This document shows positions 29,752-38,291 of a DNA stretch of 64,000 bases, one piece after another. The translations under genes were made by a program, and so were the position numbers. The stretch comes from Haliscomenobacter sp965225875 (GTDB lineage Bacteria; Bacteroidota; Bacteroidia; Chitinophagales; Saprospiraceae), in assembly GCF_965225875.1 (NCBI RefSeq), contig NZ_CBDDBS010000002.1, positions 3,596,001 to 3,660,000 on the forward strand. Reading direction: 5' to 3'. Under the pieces are notes generated by a model. The model worked only from the letters and a program-made list of their open reading frames with translations. It was not told where the DNA came from and ran no database searches. How positions within the stretch are numbered: position 1 is the stretch's first letter; each line of letters starts with the position of its first letter.

Positions 29752-31077
29752 TTAAAGTTTCATCTCCCAGCCCTTCTCATACTCCCTTCCCCACAGCTTC
29801 ATGGCCGTTTTGTTTTTGAGGATGTGGCCATTGCTGGAGTCGCAGTTCAGGACGCCGCCATTGCGCAGGGCGATATTGCCAAGTTGGGGTAGGAGGGTTG
29901 ACTTGTGGCCTTCGATGATGGGGCAATTGAGCTTTTCTTTACCCCGGATGCTTTCGACAAAATTATTGAGGTGCAGGCTGTCCAGCAGTTCTCCCATGCC
30001 CATGGTATTGGTGCGTTGGGCCTCTTGCAGTTCAGTTTTAACGTCTTTGATCAGTTTGTTCTCCAGGTCGTATACCTTGTAGTCGTCGCCGCCGGGAATG
30101 GTCATGGTACCTTTGTCGCCATAAAAAATGACGCCACGGCCGACCCCTTCGCTGTTGAAACCATTACAACTCCGCCCCTCCCAGGTGATGGAAGTGTTGT
30201 TGGCAAATTCGAAGGTGATGGTTTGGGTATCGGGTGTTTCCCAGTCGTCTTTGTAGGCAAAACGGCCACCAGCAGAAACCACTTTTACCGGATAATCCAG
30301 GCCCATGCCCCAGCGCATCACGTCCAGCTCATGGGTGCCGTTGTTGAGCGCTTCACCAGTACCCCAGTGCCAAAACCAGTGCCAGTTGTAATGCACAAGG
30401 TTGTCCTGGTATTCGCGGCGTGGTGCCGGGCCTTGCCAAAGCTCAAAATCCAGATGAGCAGGTGCTGCTACTTTTTTGCCAACACCAATCGGCTTGCGGT
30501 TGTTGGCATACCAACCCCGGGCGAAGTAAGGCCGTCCGATGATGCCGTCCTTCAAGGCTTTCATGGCCTCCTGTACCTTGGGGAAGGAGCGGCGTTGGCT
30601 GCCCATTTGGGCGAGTTTGCCGTATTTGGCCATGGCTTGCACCAGGATTTCACCTTCTGCGGGGTTGTGGGAACAAGGTTTCTCTACGTACACGTGTTTG
30701 CCCGCCTGGAGCGCCATCAAGGCTGCTGGCGCGTGCCAATGGTCGGGAGCTGCGATAAAAATGGCATCAAGGTCTTTTTCCTCCAGCATTTTGCGCACAT
30801 CTTTGTACCCCTTTGGTTTCTTTCCGCTGACTTTTTCAATCTCAGCGATGGTTTTTTCCAATACCTTTTCGTCAACATCACAAACGAAACCCACTTCCAC
30901 GTTGGGCATTTTGGCAAACATACGCGCCAGAAAGAAACCCCGGCTGTTGGTGCCAACGGCACCGATAACGACTTTTTCATTGGGTGAAAAGCCCTTGAAG
31001 GGAAACAATTCGGGGGCGAGCAGGATCCCCGCTCCGGCTAGAGCCGTATTTTTCATAAAATCGCGACGCTTGGACAT
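29752..31077 (-). CDS. Gfo/Idh/MocA family oxidoreductase, exported
   Basis: A 441-residue protein starting with a twin-arginine-type leader (KRRDFMKNTALAGAGILLAP). The Rossmann domain follows (VVIGAVGTNSRGFFLARMF, about 36-54), with VCDVDEKVLEK after the second strand and the family motif VEKPCSHNPAEGE (about 131-143). The C-terminal alpha/beta domain has HYNWHWFWHWGTGEALNNG. Such enzymes use NAD(P)(H) to oxidise or reduce sugars or glycosides. Tat export would let it fold with its cofactor before transport. Substrate unknown. It is convergent with the lactonase. Confidence 0.9.
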   Translation of the reverse strand: MSKRRDFMKNTALAGAGILLAPELFPFKGFSPNEKVVIGAVGTNSRGFFLARMFAKMPNVEVGFVCDVDEKVLEKTIAEIEKVSGKKPKGYKDVRKMLEEKDLDAIFIAAPDHWHAPAALMALQAGKHVYVEKPCSHNPAEGEILVQAMAKYGKLAQMGSQRRSFPKVQEAMKALKDGIIGRPYFARGWYANNRKPIGVGKKVAAPAHLDFELWQGPAPRREYQDNLVHYNWHWFWHWGTGEALNNGTHELDVMRWGMGLDYPVKVVSAGGRFAYKDDWETPDTQTITFEFANNTSITWEGRSCNGFNSEGVGRGVIFYGDKGTMTIPGGDDYKVYDLENKLIKDVKTELQEAQRTNTMGMGELLDSLHLNNFVESIRGKEKLNCPIIEGHKSTLLPQLGNIALRNGGVLNCDSSNGHILKNKTAMKLWGREYEKGWEMKL

Positions 31078-31149
31078 GGCTTTTTGGATTTGATGTAGGA
31101 AAAAATTAAACCCATTCTATTTCCAGAAAATAAGCACTTCATTTTTCAG

Positions 31150-32118
31150 CTACTTCTTCCGCTCGGTCACAAAAATCACCAACTCCCTCAATGCCGTTCT
31201 TGACTCTGATTCCGGGAAACCATCCAGAATCTCAAAAGCCTCCTGGCGAAATTTCAGCATCACCTGCTCTGTGTATTGAATGCCGCCGCTTTGGCGGACA
31301 AAATCGATCACTTCTTTAACTTTTTCCGGGTTTTCGCTGTGGCGACGCACCAGGCCAATGATGTGGCGACGGGTATTGGCATCTGTCTGATTGAGCGCAT
31401 AGATGAGGGGCAGCGTCATCTTTTTTTCCTTGATGTCGATGCCGAGGGGTTTGCCGACGTCGTCGGTGCCAAAGTCGAAGAGGTCATCTTTGATTTGGAA
31501 GGCCAGGCCAATTTTTTCCCCAAAAATACGCATCCGTTCGATGGCGTCGTCGTCGGTAGTGGTAGAAGCGGCACCAGCTTCGCAGGCAGAAGAAATCAGC
31601 GAGGCGGTTTTTTGGCGAATGATTTCGTAGTAAATTTCTTCCTTGATGTCGAGGCGGCGGGCTTTTTCAATTTGCAGCAATTCGCCTTCACTCATGGCTT
31701 TAACGGCATTGGATACGATTTCCAATACCCTGAATTGTTGGTTGCGGACAGCGAGCAAGAGGCCCTGGGAAAGCAAAAAATCGCCAACCAACACTGCAAT
31801 TTTATTTTTCCAAAGGGCATTTACGGAAAAAAAGCCCCGGCGTTCCATCGAGTCATCTACCACATCGTCGTGCACGAGGGTGGCAGTGTGCAGTAGTTCG
31901 ATCAAAGAAGCTGCTACGAAGGTCGGCTCGCCGATTTCGCCACAAATCTTGGCCGCCAAAAAGACAAACATCGGACGTACCTGCTTGCCTTTGCGCCGCA
32001 CGATATAATAAGTGATCTTGTCCAGCAGCGGAACTGAGCTGCGCATGGATTGTTTGAAGTGTTGCTCAAACTTGGTGAGTTCCTGATCGATTGGCTTCTT
32101 GATGGTATCCAGCGACAT
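31150..32118 (-). CDS. Polyprenyl diphosphate synthase (octaprenyl type)
   Basis: A 322-residue all-helical trans-prenyltransferase, cytoplasmic, that extends isoprenoid chains used for menaquinone side chains. First aspartate-rich motif DDVVDD (84-89) follows HTATLVH; the second is DDLFD (211-215). Lys-Arg substrate residues appear in RRKGKQVRPM. Residues before the first motif are small, favouring a long product. The ATG at 32118 (MSLDTIKKP) begins the usual N-terminus; a longer upstream extension has no family support. Chain length is inferred. Confidence 0.92.
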   Translation of the reverse strand: MSLDTIKKPIDQELTKFEQHFKQSMRSSVPLLDKITYYIVRRKGKQVRPMFVFLAAKICGEIGEPTFVAASLIELLHTATLVHDDVVDDSMERRGFFSVNALWKNKIAVLVGDFLLSQGLLLAVRNQQFRVLEIVSNAVKAMSEGELLQIEKARRLDIKEEIYYEIIRQKTASLISSACEAGAASTTTDDDAIERMRIFGEKIGLAFQIKDDLFDFGTDDVGKPLGIDIKEKKMTLPLIYALNQTDANTRRHIIGLVRRHSENPEKVKEVIDFVRQSGGIQYTEQVMLKFRQEAFEILDGFPESESRTALRELVIFVTERKK

Positions 32119-32217
32119 ATCCCAAAGTACGGAAGATAAAGTACTGGGATAAAGGTAAACAAAAGCTGGAAGAGTGCAAGGATATAGATAAAAAGACCTG
32201 CCTGCTCCAAAAGATGA

Positions 32218-32256
32218 ATAGCACTTGAACCCCACTGTGGGAAATTCAAGTGCTAT
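32218..32256. repeat. Hairpin between sqr and polyprenyl synthase genes
   Basis: ATAGCACTTGAA pairs with TTCAAGTGCTAT (12 bp) around a 15-base centre that itself contains CCCAC/GTGGG. It lies 28 bases past the sqr stop on its strand but has no T-tract, so it is either a weak terminator or another REP-like palindrome. Confidence 0.7.
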
Positions 32257-32283
32257 CGCAAGAATGAATTAATGATATCATTT

Positions 32284-33555
32284 TTAAGCCTTACCCTTCA
32301 ACATCAAGTTCCAGTACATAAAGGGCAGGCCGTATTTTTTCAGAATCCACATGGCAAACAGCTCTTTGGAAGTATCAAAAAACCTGGTGATCATGGGATC
32401 ACTCGCCCGTTTGTTGTCGTAGTCAAACTCTGCCAATACCATTTTGCCATACCCAGTCACAATCGGACAGGAAGAATACCCATGGTAATCGGGCTGCATC
32501 GCTGCACCATCATGACGGATGACGTGCATCAGGTTTTCGACCAAAACTGGTGCCTGTTTGCGCACCGCGGCGCCCGTTTTGGCGGTAGGCAAGCCTGCGG
32601 CATCACCCAAAGCAAATACATTGGCATACACATTGTGCTGCAAAGTGTATTGATTTACGTTGATCCAGCCTTTTTGTGGCCCATCCGCTGCTGCAATTTT
32701 GGAGCGTTGGATAAAATCAGGAGCTGATTGAGGGGGAGCCAGGTGCAACATATCAAACTCGATCTCCACTTCCGCTTCTGCAACTACTTTTTCCCGTAAA
32801 GGCCGGTGCTGGTAGTACAATACGTCTGGTTCGTCCTGATGGGCCATGATTTTGAAGGTTGCCTTGTGGTTAGGGCCGTCTACTTTGGTCAGTGCATGGA
32901 AAAAGCGCAGTTGTATATCCTTGCGTTTGACCACCTCCATAATGGTACTTTTGAATGGCTCTGTGCCGAAAATAACACTGCCGGGAGTGATAAAGGTGAT
33001 GTCGGTTTTATCACGCTTCTTGGTACGACGGAAGTAATCGTCGGCCAGGTACATAATTTTTTGGGGCGCGCCGCCACATTTGATTGCAGTAGCTGGCGAT
33101 ACGAAAAGAGCCGTACCACCTTGAAAGTTTTGTAATACTTCCCAGGTGTAGTTCGGGTTGACATAGTTGCTACAAACGTTGTTTTTATTGATGGTTTCGG
33201 CTAGGCCCTCCACTGCATTGAGGTTCATCTGGATGCCAGGGCAAGCCACCAGGTAGTCGTAAGTTACAATACTGCCGTCCTGCAATGTCACTTTATTGGC
33301 ATCGGGATCAAGTTCCTGTACCCCTTGTTGGATCCAGGTTGCGCCGGATGGAATCACCGACGCCATGTCGCGTTCGGTTGCTTTATAGTTGTAGGTGCCA
33401 GCCCCAACGAGGGTCCAGGCGGCCTGATAATAGTGTTTTTGAGCTGGGTCGATCAGTGCAATGTCCAGTTTGCGGTCTTTCCGCAAAAGTTGCGCAGCCA
33501 CGGTAACTCCTGCTGTTCCGGCACCGATGATGACGATTTGATGATGCTTTTCCAT
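32284..33555 (-). CDS. sqr: Sulfide:quinone oxidoreductase
   Basis: A 423-residue flavoprotein that oxidises sulfide to sulfane sulfur and passes electrons to the quinone pool at the membrane. FAD-binding GAGTAG lies at residues 11-16 and the second flavin motif NVFALGDAAGLPTAKTG at about 312-328. Redox cysteines are Cys160 (AIKCGGAPQ) and Cys363 (YSSCPIV), with Cys105 (VACPG) as a third. Spacing resembles the type II/mitochondrial SQRDL group. The ATG at 33555 (MEKHHQIVIIG) is right; an upstream in-frame extension would start inside the adjacent repeat element. A double-stem element ends 21 bases before the start, and a CRP/FNR-like site lies ~204 bases upstream. Confidence 0.9.
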   Translation of the reverse strand: MEKHHQIVIIGAGTAGVTVAAQLLRKDRKLDIALIDPAQKHYYQAAWTLVGAGTYNYKATERDMASVIPSGATWIQQGVQELDPDANKVTLQDGSIVTYDYLVACPGIQMNLNAVEGLAETINKNNVCSNYVNPNYTWEVLQNFQGGTALFVSPATAIKCGGAPQKIMYLADDYFRRTKKRDKTDITFITPGSVIFGTEPFKSTIMEVVKRKDIQLRFFHALTKVDGPNHKATFKIMAHQDEPDVLYYQHRPLREKVVAEAEVEIEFDMLHLAPPQSAPDFIQRSKIAAADGPQKGWINVNQYTLQHNVYANVFALGDAAGLPTAKTGAAVRKQAPVLVENLMHVIRHDGAAMQPDYHGYSSCPIVTGYGKMVLAEFDYDNKRASDPMITRFFDTSKELFAMWILKKYGLPFMYWNLMLKGKA

Positions 33556-33576
33556 AAAGCCAATGTGTTGTATAGT

Positions 33577-33692
33577 GGGGCAAAAATAAATGTTCATTTT
33601 TTGGAGCCATAGGATTAGATAAGACACTTGAAATGAAACGTTTACTCATCTAATCCTATGGCAAAATGAACAATTTATTTTTTTATCGCCCC
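33577..33692 (+). repeat. Double-stem palindromic element, copy 2
   Basis: GGGGC/GCCCC ends, an imperfect outer stem and a perfect 15-bp inner stem (33606-33620 with 33648-33662). The loop holds CACTTGAAATGAAACGTT. Relative to copy 1, stem bases change on both sides so that pairing is kept (GCGAAAGG/CCTTTCGC becomes GCCATAGG/CCTATGGC). It lies in the sqr leader region. Confidence 0.88.
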
Positions 33693-33758
33693 TGTGTGCG
33701 TGAATGAAGTGCTTCTTGCGTTTGTAGTATAAAATTACCCCTAATGAAAAGCCCAATC

Positions 33759-33774
33759 CGTGACCTCGGTCACA
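33759..33774. promoter_or_regulatory. CRP/FNR-like operator between sqr and glgX
   Basis: CGTGAC-CTCG-GTCACA, matching the GTGAn-N4-nTCAC plan of CRP/FNR-family sites and nearly identical to the site at 63522 before the rhodanese gene. It is ~50 bases before the -7-like box of glgX and ~204 bases before sqr; which gene it serves is open. Confidence 0.6.
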
Positions 33775-33825
33775 CAAGCTGAAAATAACTTAGTAAAGAG
33801 GCAGCTAAGATCCCGGTAAAGACTG

Positions 33826-33833
33826 TACTTTTA
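33826..33833 (+). promoter_or_regulatory. -7-like box (TACTTTTA) for glgX
   Basis: One base off TAnnTTTG, 22 bases before the glgX ATG, followed by the same CGCTCGCAAAT 11-mer seen after the fabH -7 box. Confidence 0.4.
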
Positions 33834-33854
33834 CGCTCGCAAATAAGACCACTC

Positions 33855-35960
33855 ATGCAAGTCCTACCCGGCAAAAGTTACCCTTTGGGTGCTACTGTAC
33901 ATCCTGAAGGTGTTAATTTTAGCTTGTACGCTCGAAATGCGACAGCAGTGGAACTTCTGCTGTTTGATGCAAAGGATCATCACCGACCGAAGCAAATCAT
34001 TACCCTTTCGCCCAAGTTCAACAAAACTTTTTACTACTGGCATTGCTTTGTCCCTGGCCTTGAGCATGGGCAAGTGTATGCTTATCGGGTATACGGACCA
34101 TACAATCCCGAAATTGGGATGCGTTTTGATAGCCAAAAAGTATTGCTCGACCCCTATGCTCTGGCGGTGGTCACCGATACCTGGGATCGGGAAAAAGCCC
34201 GCCACGCTGGTGACAATTGTGCAACTGCCCTAAAAGGAGTTGTGGTGGACCCTTACCTCTACGATTGGGAAGACGATACGCCGCCCAATCACACGTTTGA
34301 GCGGACGATTATTTACGAATTGCACGTGGGTGGATTTACCAAAGATCCTTCTTCGGGTTTGCCTACTGAAATGCGGGGCACCTATCGGGGCTTGATTGAA
34401 AAAATCCCGTATTTGCAATCATTAGGGATCACTGCAGTTGAACTTTTGCCCATCCAACAGTTTGATTTGTATGATGCGCCCGCAGGACGACTCAATTATT
34501 GGGGCTACAGTCCAATCTCATTTTTTGCCCCCCACAACGGCTACGCGGTTGGTCAAGACCCACTGGGTGCGCTGGACGAGTTTCGGGATATGGTCAAAGC
34601 GCTGCACAAAGCGGGCATCGAAGTGATTCTGGATGTGGTGTTCAACCATACCGCCGAGGGTGATGAAAATGGCCCCACTTTTTCCTTGAAAGGCCTGGGC
34701 AATCGCACCTATTACATGTTGTCTGACGATAAAAAGCACTACAAAAATTTCAGCGGTACTGGTAATACCATCAATGGCAATCACTCCGTGGTGCGGCGGA
34801 TGATCCGGCACTGCTTGCGTTACTGGGCGGGTGTGATGCGGGTAGATGGGTTTCGTTTTGACCTGGCTTCCGTATTAAGTCGCGATAGTGATGGTCGGCC
34901 TATGGCCAATCCCCCTCTTTTGTGGGAAATAGAATCCGATCCGGTTTTGGCCTCCAGCAAGCTCATTGCCGAGGCGTGGGATGTGGAATTGTATCAGGTC
35001 GGCAATTTTGTGGGTGACCGTTGGGCAGAATGGAACGGAAAATTTCGCGACCGGGTCCGGTCTTTTATCAAGGGAGATCCTGGTTATGCTGAGGCTACTG
35101 TGCAATGCTTGTCGGCCAGTCCTGATCTGTTCCGCACCGAGGAGCGCAACCCCAACCGCAGCATCAATTTCACCACCTGTCACGATGGTTTTACCCTGAA
35201 TGACCTGGTGAGTTACAATCAGAAACACAATCTGGCCAACGGTGAGGGCAACCGGGATGGACACAACGACAACCGCAGCTGGAACTGTGGAGAGGAAGGC
35301 CCCACTGACAATCCGGAGATAAACGCCCTGCGTTTGCGGCAAATCAAAAACTGCTTTGCTATCCTCCTCCTGGCTCAGGGAACCCCCATGATCCTGATGG
35401 GGGATGAAGTGCGGCGCAGCCAAGGCGGCAACAACAACGCTTACTGCCAGGACAATCCAACCAGCTGGTTTGACTGGACTCAGGTAGAAAAAGAAGCCGA
35501 TCTCTTGCGTTTTGTAAAAGAGATGATCCAGATCAACATGAGTTCGCCTTATTTTCAGGAGTCCCACTTCCTTAACAGTCACCATACCACCGTACGTTGG
35601 CATGGGACCATGCCTGGGGAACCCGATTGGGGTGAAGATTCGCGCAGTTTGGCTTTCTCTCTACACAATCCGGATTACGAGGAAGAAATTTATGTAATCC
35701 TGAATGCTTATTGGGAGCCGCTGGATTTTGAATTGCCGCCACCTTCCAGCCCCCAAAGTAAGGGCTGGTACCGTTTGGTGGATACCGCTTTGCAGAGCCC
35801 GGAGGACATCAACAGTATCCCTCCAAAAAAACCTTTGAGTAAAAGCATTTACGAAGTGGCAGCACGTTCGGTATTGGTGTTGCAGTCCAAGGGTGCTTTT
35901 GCCCCAGTCAATTCCTTTGGGCAAGAATTGACTTATGACCGCTTGGTGAGGGATGAATGA
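33855..35960 (+). CDS. glgX: Glycogen debranching enzyme (isoamylase type)
   Basis: A 701-residue GH13 enzyme that hydrolyses alpha-1,6 branches in glycogen-derived dextrins. The N-terminal CBM48/isoamylase domain (about 1-130: YPLGATVHPEGVNFSLYARN) precedes the barrel. Catalytic residues: nucleophile Asp336 in DGFRFDLASV, acid/base Glu373 in LIAEAWDV, and Asp444 in TTCHDGFTL. VILDVVFNHTAEGDE is the conserved region I. Length and motifs fit GlgX of the TreX/GlgX group. It is monocistronic; no other glycogen genes are in the window. Confidence 0.94.
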   Translation: MQVLPGKSYPLGATVHPEGVNFSLYARNATAVELLLFDAKDHHRPKQIITLSPKFNKTFYYWHCFVPGLEHGQVYAYRVYGPYNPEIGMRFDSQKVLLDPYALAVVTDTWDREKARHAGDNCATALKGVVVDPYLYDWEDDTPPNHTFERTIIYELHVGGFTKDPSSGLPTEMRGTYRGLIEKIPYLQSLGITAVELLPIQQFDLYDAPAGRLNYWGYSPISFFAPHNGYAVGQDPLGALDEFRDMVKALHKAGIEVILDVVFNHTAEGDENGPTFSLKGLGNRTYYMLSDDKKHYKNFSGTGNTINGNHSVVRRMIRHCLRYWAGVMRVDGFRFDLASVLSRDSDGRPMANPPLLWEIESDPVLASSKLIAEAWDVELYQVGNFVGDRWAEWNGKFRDRVRSFIKGDPGYAEATVQCLSASPDLFRTEERNPNRSINFTTCHDGFTLNDLVSYNQKHNLANGEGNRDGHNDNRSWNCGEEGPTDNPEINALRLRQIKNCFAILLLAQGTPMILMGDEVRRSQGGNNNAYCQDNPTSWFDWTQVEKEADLLRFVKEMIQINMSSPYFQESHFLNSHHTTVRWHGTMPGEPDWGEDSRSLAFSLHNPDYEEEIYVILNAYWEPLDFELPPPSSPQSKGWYRLVDTALQSPEDINSIPPKKPLSKSIYEVAARSVLVLQSKGAFAPVNSFGQELTYDRLVRDE

Positions 35961-35971
35961 GCAATTAAACC

Positions 35972-35979
35972 TATTTTTG
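35972..35979 (+). promoter_or_regulatory. -7 box (TATTTTTG) before the acyltransferase gene
   Basis: Matches TAnnTTTG, 83 bases upstream of the acyltransferase ATG and 12 bases after the glgX stop. Confidence 0.35.
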
Positions 35980-36061
35980 CCTCAAGCTTATTTAAGTTTT
36001 TTTGGCTTGTTTATAACCCGAACAAAAAAATTAAATAAGCGCTCAAAAATACCACGAACAC

Positions 36062-36961
36062 ATGAGTCGGATTTTATACTATTTGGTTCTGTTGCCCTTG
36101 TCCAAACTGCCCTTGGCGGTGCTTTATCGGCTTTCCGATTTTTTGTATCTTTTTTTATACCGTGGCATGGGCTACCGTAAAAAAGTAGTGTTGAGCAATT
36201 TGCGCAATTCATTCCCCAATAAAAGTGCCAATGAAATTAAGGGCATGGCTGACGAATTTTACCGTTTCTTTTTTGATTTGATGGTTGAAACCATTCGTTT
36301 GTTCTCCATGCCAAAAGCCGAATTGTTGGAACGCTGCATTGTGAACGACATCGATGTGTTTGATCGTTTTGCCCAAAACGGCCAACAGGTCATCATTGCA
36401 GGTGGGCATTATTGCAATTGGGAATTGGCTGCAATGTCCATTTGTTATCAAATTCCTCATACGGGAGTGGCCATTTACCACCCATTGAAGAATAAATTTT
36501 TGAACGATAAACTGCAGAAATCCCGTAGTCGCTTTGGTATGGAAATGGTGCCTACTAGGGATGTAAAAAACTTTTATGCTGAAAATCATCAGCGTACTAT
36601 TGCTACCATTTTTGGAACGGATCAAGCACCTTCCAATGAGCGTAATGCCTACTGGACGATGTTTTTAAGCCAGGAAACTCCAATATTTTGGGGTACAGAG
36701 CGGTATGCAAAGCAGTACAATTGTCCAGTTATCTTCCTCAAGGTTACTCGGCTAAAACGTGGGTATTTGAAGGTGAATGCGGAACTGGTTTGTACCGACT
36801 CACAAACCATGCCTGAAGGGGAAATCACTGAGGCGCATACTCGGATTCTGGAAAAGATCATCCTGGAACGGCCAGAATACTGGCTATGGACACACCGTCG
36901 TTGGAAACGTACCCGCCCGGATGATGTGCCGCTACATGGGCTTCAACAAGCGGATAATTAA
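36062..36961 (+). CDS. Lysophospholipid/lipid A-type acyltransferase (LpxL/HtrB family)
   Basis: A 299-residue inner-membrane enzyme with an N-terminal membrane helix (about 5-37). It carries the HX4E catalytic motif GGHYCNWE (His116, Glu121), which in LpxL-type enzymes adds a secondary acyl chain to lipid A from acyl-ACP. Other conserved blocks are FGTDQAPSNERNAYW and, near the C-terminus, RPEYWLWTHRRWK, both typical of the family. In Bacteroidota related enzymes also make ornithine or other aminolipids, so the acceptor is uncertain. It stands between glgX and the CAP gene. Confidence 0.88.
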   Translation: MSRILYYLVLLPLSKLPLAVLYRLSDFLYLFLYRGMGYRKKVVLSNLRNSFPNKSANEIKGMADEFYRFFFDLMVETIRLFSMPKAELLERCIVNDIDVFDRFAQNGQQVIIAGGHYCNWELAAMSICYQIPHTGVAIYHPLKNKFLNDKLQKSRSRFGMEMVPTRDVKNFYAENHQRTIATIFGTDQAPSNERNAYWTMFLSQETPIFWGTERYAKQYNCPVIFLKVTRLKRGYLKVNAELVCTDSQTMPEGEITEAHTRILEKIILERPEYWLWTHRRWKRTRPDDVPLHGLQQADN

Positions 36962-37000
36962 TCGCCTGTATTTATCGTTTTAGCTTGCAAAAAAATCCCT

Positions 37001-37570
37001 ATGCAAAGTCTCTTGCTCTATGTTGTGGTGGCACTGACCCTGGTGTTTGTTACCCCTGAAAAAACCCAACCGGAGGTCTGCCTCTCTGCCGAAGAATTCA
37101 AAATTTACGAGCAACTCAATGCTTACCGCAAGCTGTACAAACTGCCTAAAATTCCCCTCTCTGCTTCTATGACCATTGTAGCTCAGGCCCATGCTAAAGA
37201 CTTGCAGGACAACCAACCCGTCAAAGGCAATTGCAACCTGCACAGTTGGTCGGACAAAGGGGAGTGGACGGCTTGCTGCTATACCAACGATCACGCTCAG
37301 GCCAAATGTATGTGGGACAAACCCCGGGAACTGAGCAAGTACAAGGGCGATGGTTTTGAAATTTCTTACTGGCAGAGCGATGGTGCAAATGCAAACGCAG
37401 CCATAGCAGGTTGGAAAAAAAGTACGCCCCACAACAACATGATGATCAACCGCGACATTTGGAAAAAACTAAGCTGGAATGCCTGTGGGGTTGGTTTGTA
37501 TGGAAACTACGCTGTGGTGTGGTTTGGGCGCGAAGTTGACCCGGCCGGTGAGGCTAAAAAATGCCAGTAA
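37001..37570 (+). CDS. CAP (SCP/PR1) domain secreted protein
   Basis: A 189-residue protein with a signal peptide or anchor (about 1-18). The CAP fold has the conserved LNAYRKLYKLPKIPLS and VAQAHAKDL at its start, then CNLHSWSDKG and a closing NACGVGLYGNYAVVWFGR. The CAP-cavity residues H-x-E/H are partly kept (HAKDL, HSW, HNNMMI). Cysteines (about six) suggest disulfides in an extracytoplasmic setting. Bacterial CAP proteins are poorly understood. A convergent gene lies 97 bases away with a terminator between. Confidence 0.85.
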   Translation: MQSLLLYVVVALTLVFVTPEKTQPEVCLSAEEFKIYEQLNAYRKLYKLPKIPLSASMTIVAQAHAKDLQDNQPVKGNCNLHSWSDKGEWTACCYTNDHAQAKCMWDKPRELSKYKGDGFEISYWQSDGANANAAIAGWKKSTPHNNMMINRDIWKKLSWNACGVGLYGNYAVVWFGREVDPAGEAKKCQ

Positions 37571-37606
37571 AAGTTGAGAAGTTGAGGCAACTGCAAGCAA
37601 CTTTGA

Positions 37607-37644
37607 CAAAACAGGGGCCGCTCTTTTGCTAAGAACAGCCCCTG
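37607..37644 (-). terminator. Terminator for the dockerin-like secreted protein gene
   Basis: On the minus strand CAGGGGC (37644-37638) pairs with GCCCCTG (37618-37612), followed by TTTTG. The loop is large (19 bases). Confidence 0.6.
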
Positions 37645-37667
37645 CATAAAATCAGGGATTAACACAA

Positions 37668-38249
37668 TCAGGGACAACCCGATCCATCCACATCACCTTT
37701 GATGAAATAAACAAGTTGCAGTCCCCAAAGGCTGGTACTGAAATTTGGGATAATGTTATGGGAATATATTTTGCCATTGCCTTGCAATAGGGTCGCATGT
37801 CGAATTCCAGAGAGTGCACCCCCTTTGCCTTGCAGTGCGCGCATGACCAGCACTATGTCAAAGGTGGTTACTCCAAAAGACTGGTTCATATCAGCGGCGC
37901 TTAAAGCAAGGCCTTCAAGCTGGCGAATACCAAGAATGTGATGATTCATTTTGACCATATCCAGCACCGAAACAGCACGAAAGGTATCGATGGTTGGCAA
38001 ACTGTTTTTGAGACTCAGCTGATAGGTACGACCCGTTGGAACATTTCGGAAAGTAAAAAAACCAGAGGAATCTACTGCTTGTTCCAAGGTTTGGCCATTT
38101 AGTGTATCGGTCAAAACCACGGTTTGGCCTGAAACTGGCCAAAAATTGAAACATTGCAGGCTTCCGCTAATGATTCTACTGGAATCCACCTGTGCAGATA
38201 CAGTACTCAATAGGGAAAAAGAGATGATAAAGCTCAATATTGTTTTCAT
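37668..38249 (-). CDS. Secreted protein with carboxypeptidase-regulatory and dockerin-like modules
   Basis: A 193-residue protein with a signal peptide (MKTILSFIISFSLLSTVSAQ). The middle (about 28-80) is a carboxypeptidase-regulatory-like beta domain (SSGFFTFRNVPTGRTYQLSL). A dockerin-like pair follows: VSVLDMVKMNHHILG and AADMNQSFGVTTFDIVLVM, resembling the dockerin region of the giant surface protein at the window start. It ends abruptly at FIKGDVDGSGCP, without the cohesin and T9SS sorting domains that normally follow, so it may be a truncated paralogue or a free dockerin partner. It lies downstream of the cohesin-like gene on the same strand. Confidence 0.75.
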   Translation of the reverse strand: MKTILSFIISFSLLSTVSAQVDSSRIISGSLQCFNFWPVSGQTVVLTDTLNGQTLEQAVDSSGFFTFRNVPTGRTYQLSLKNSLPTIDTFRAVSVLDMVKMNHHILGIRQLEGLALSAADMNQSFGVTTFDIVLVMRALQGKGGALSGIRHATLLQGNGKIYSHNIIPNFSTSLWGLQLVYFIKGDVDGSGCP

Positions 38250-38291
38250 AATACCTTATGCTAAATGTTGATTAAAATAATGTGTGGTGCC

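Noticed and set aside
33556..33627. Longer N-terminus for sulfide:quinone oxidoreductase
   Set aside because: The extension is encoded by the double-stem repeat, and the FAD-binding GxGxxG sits at the usual distance from the ATG at 33555.
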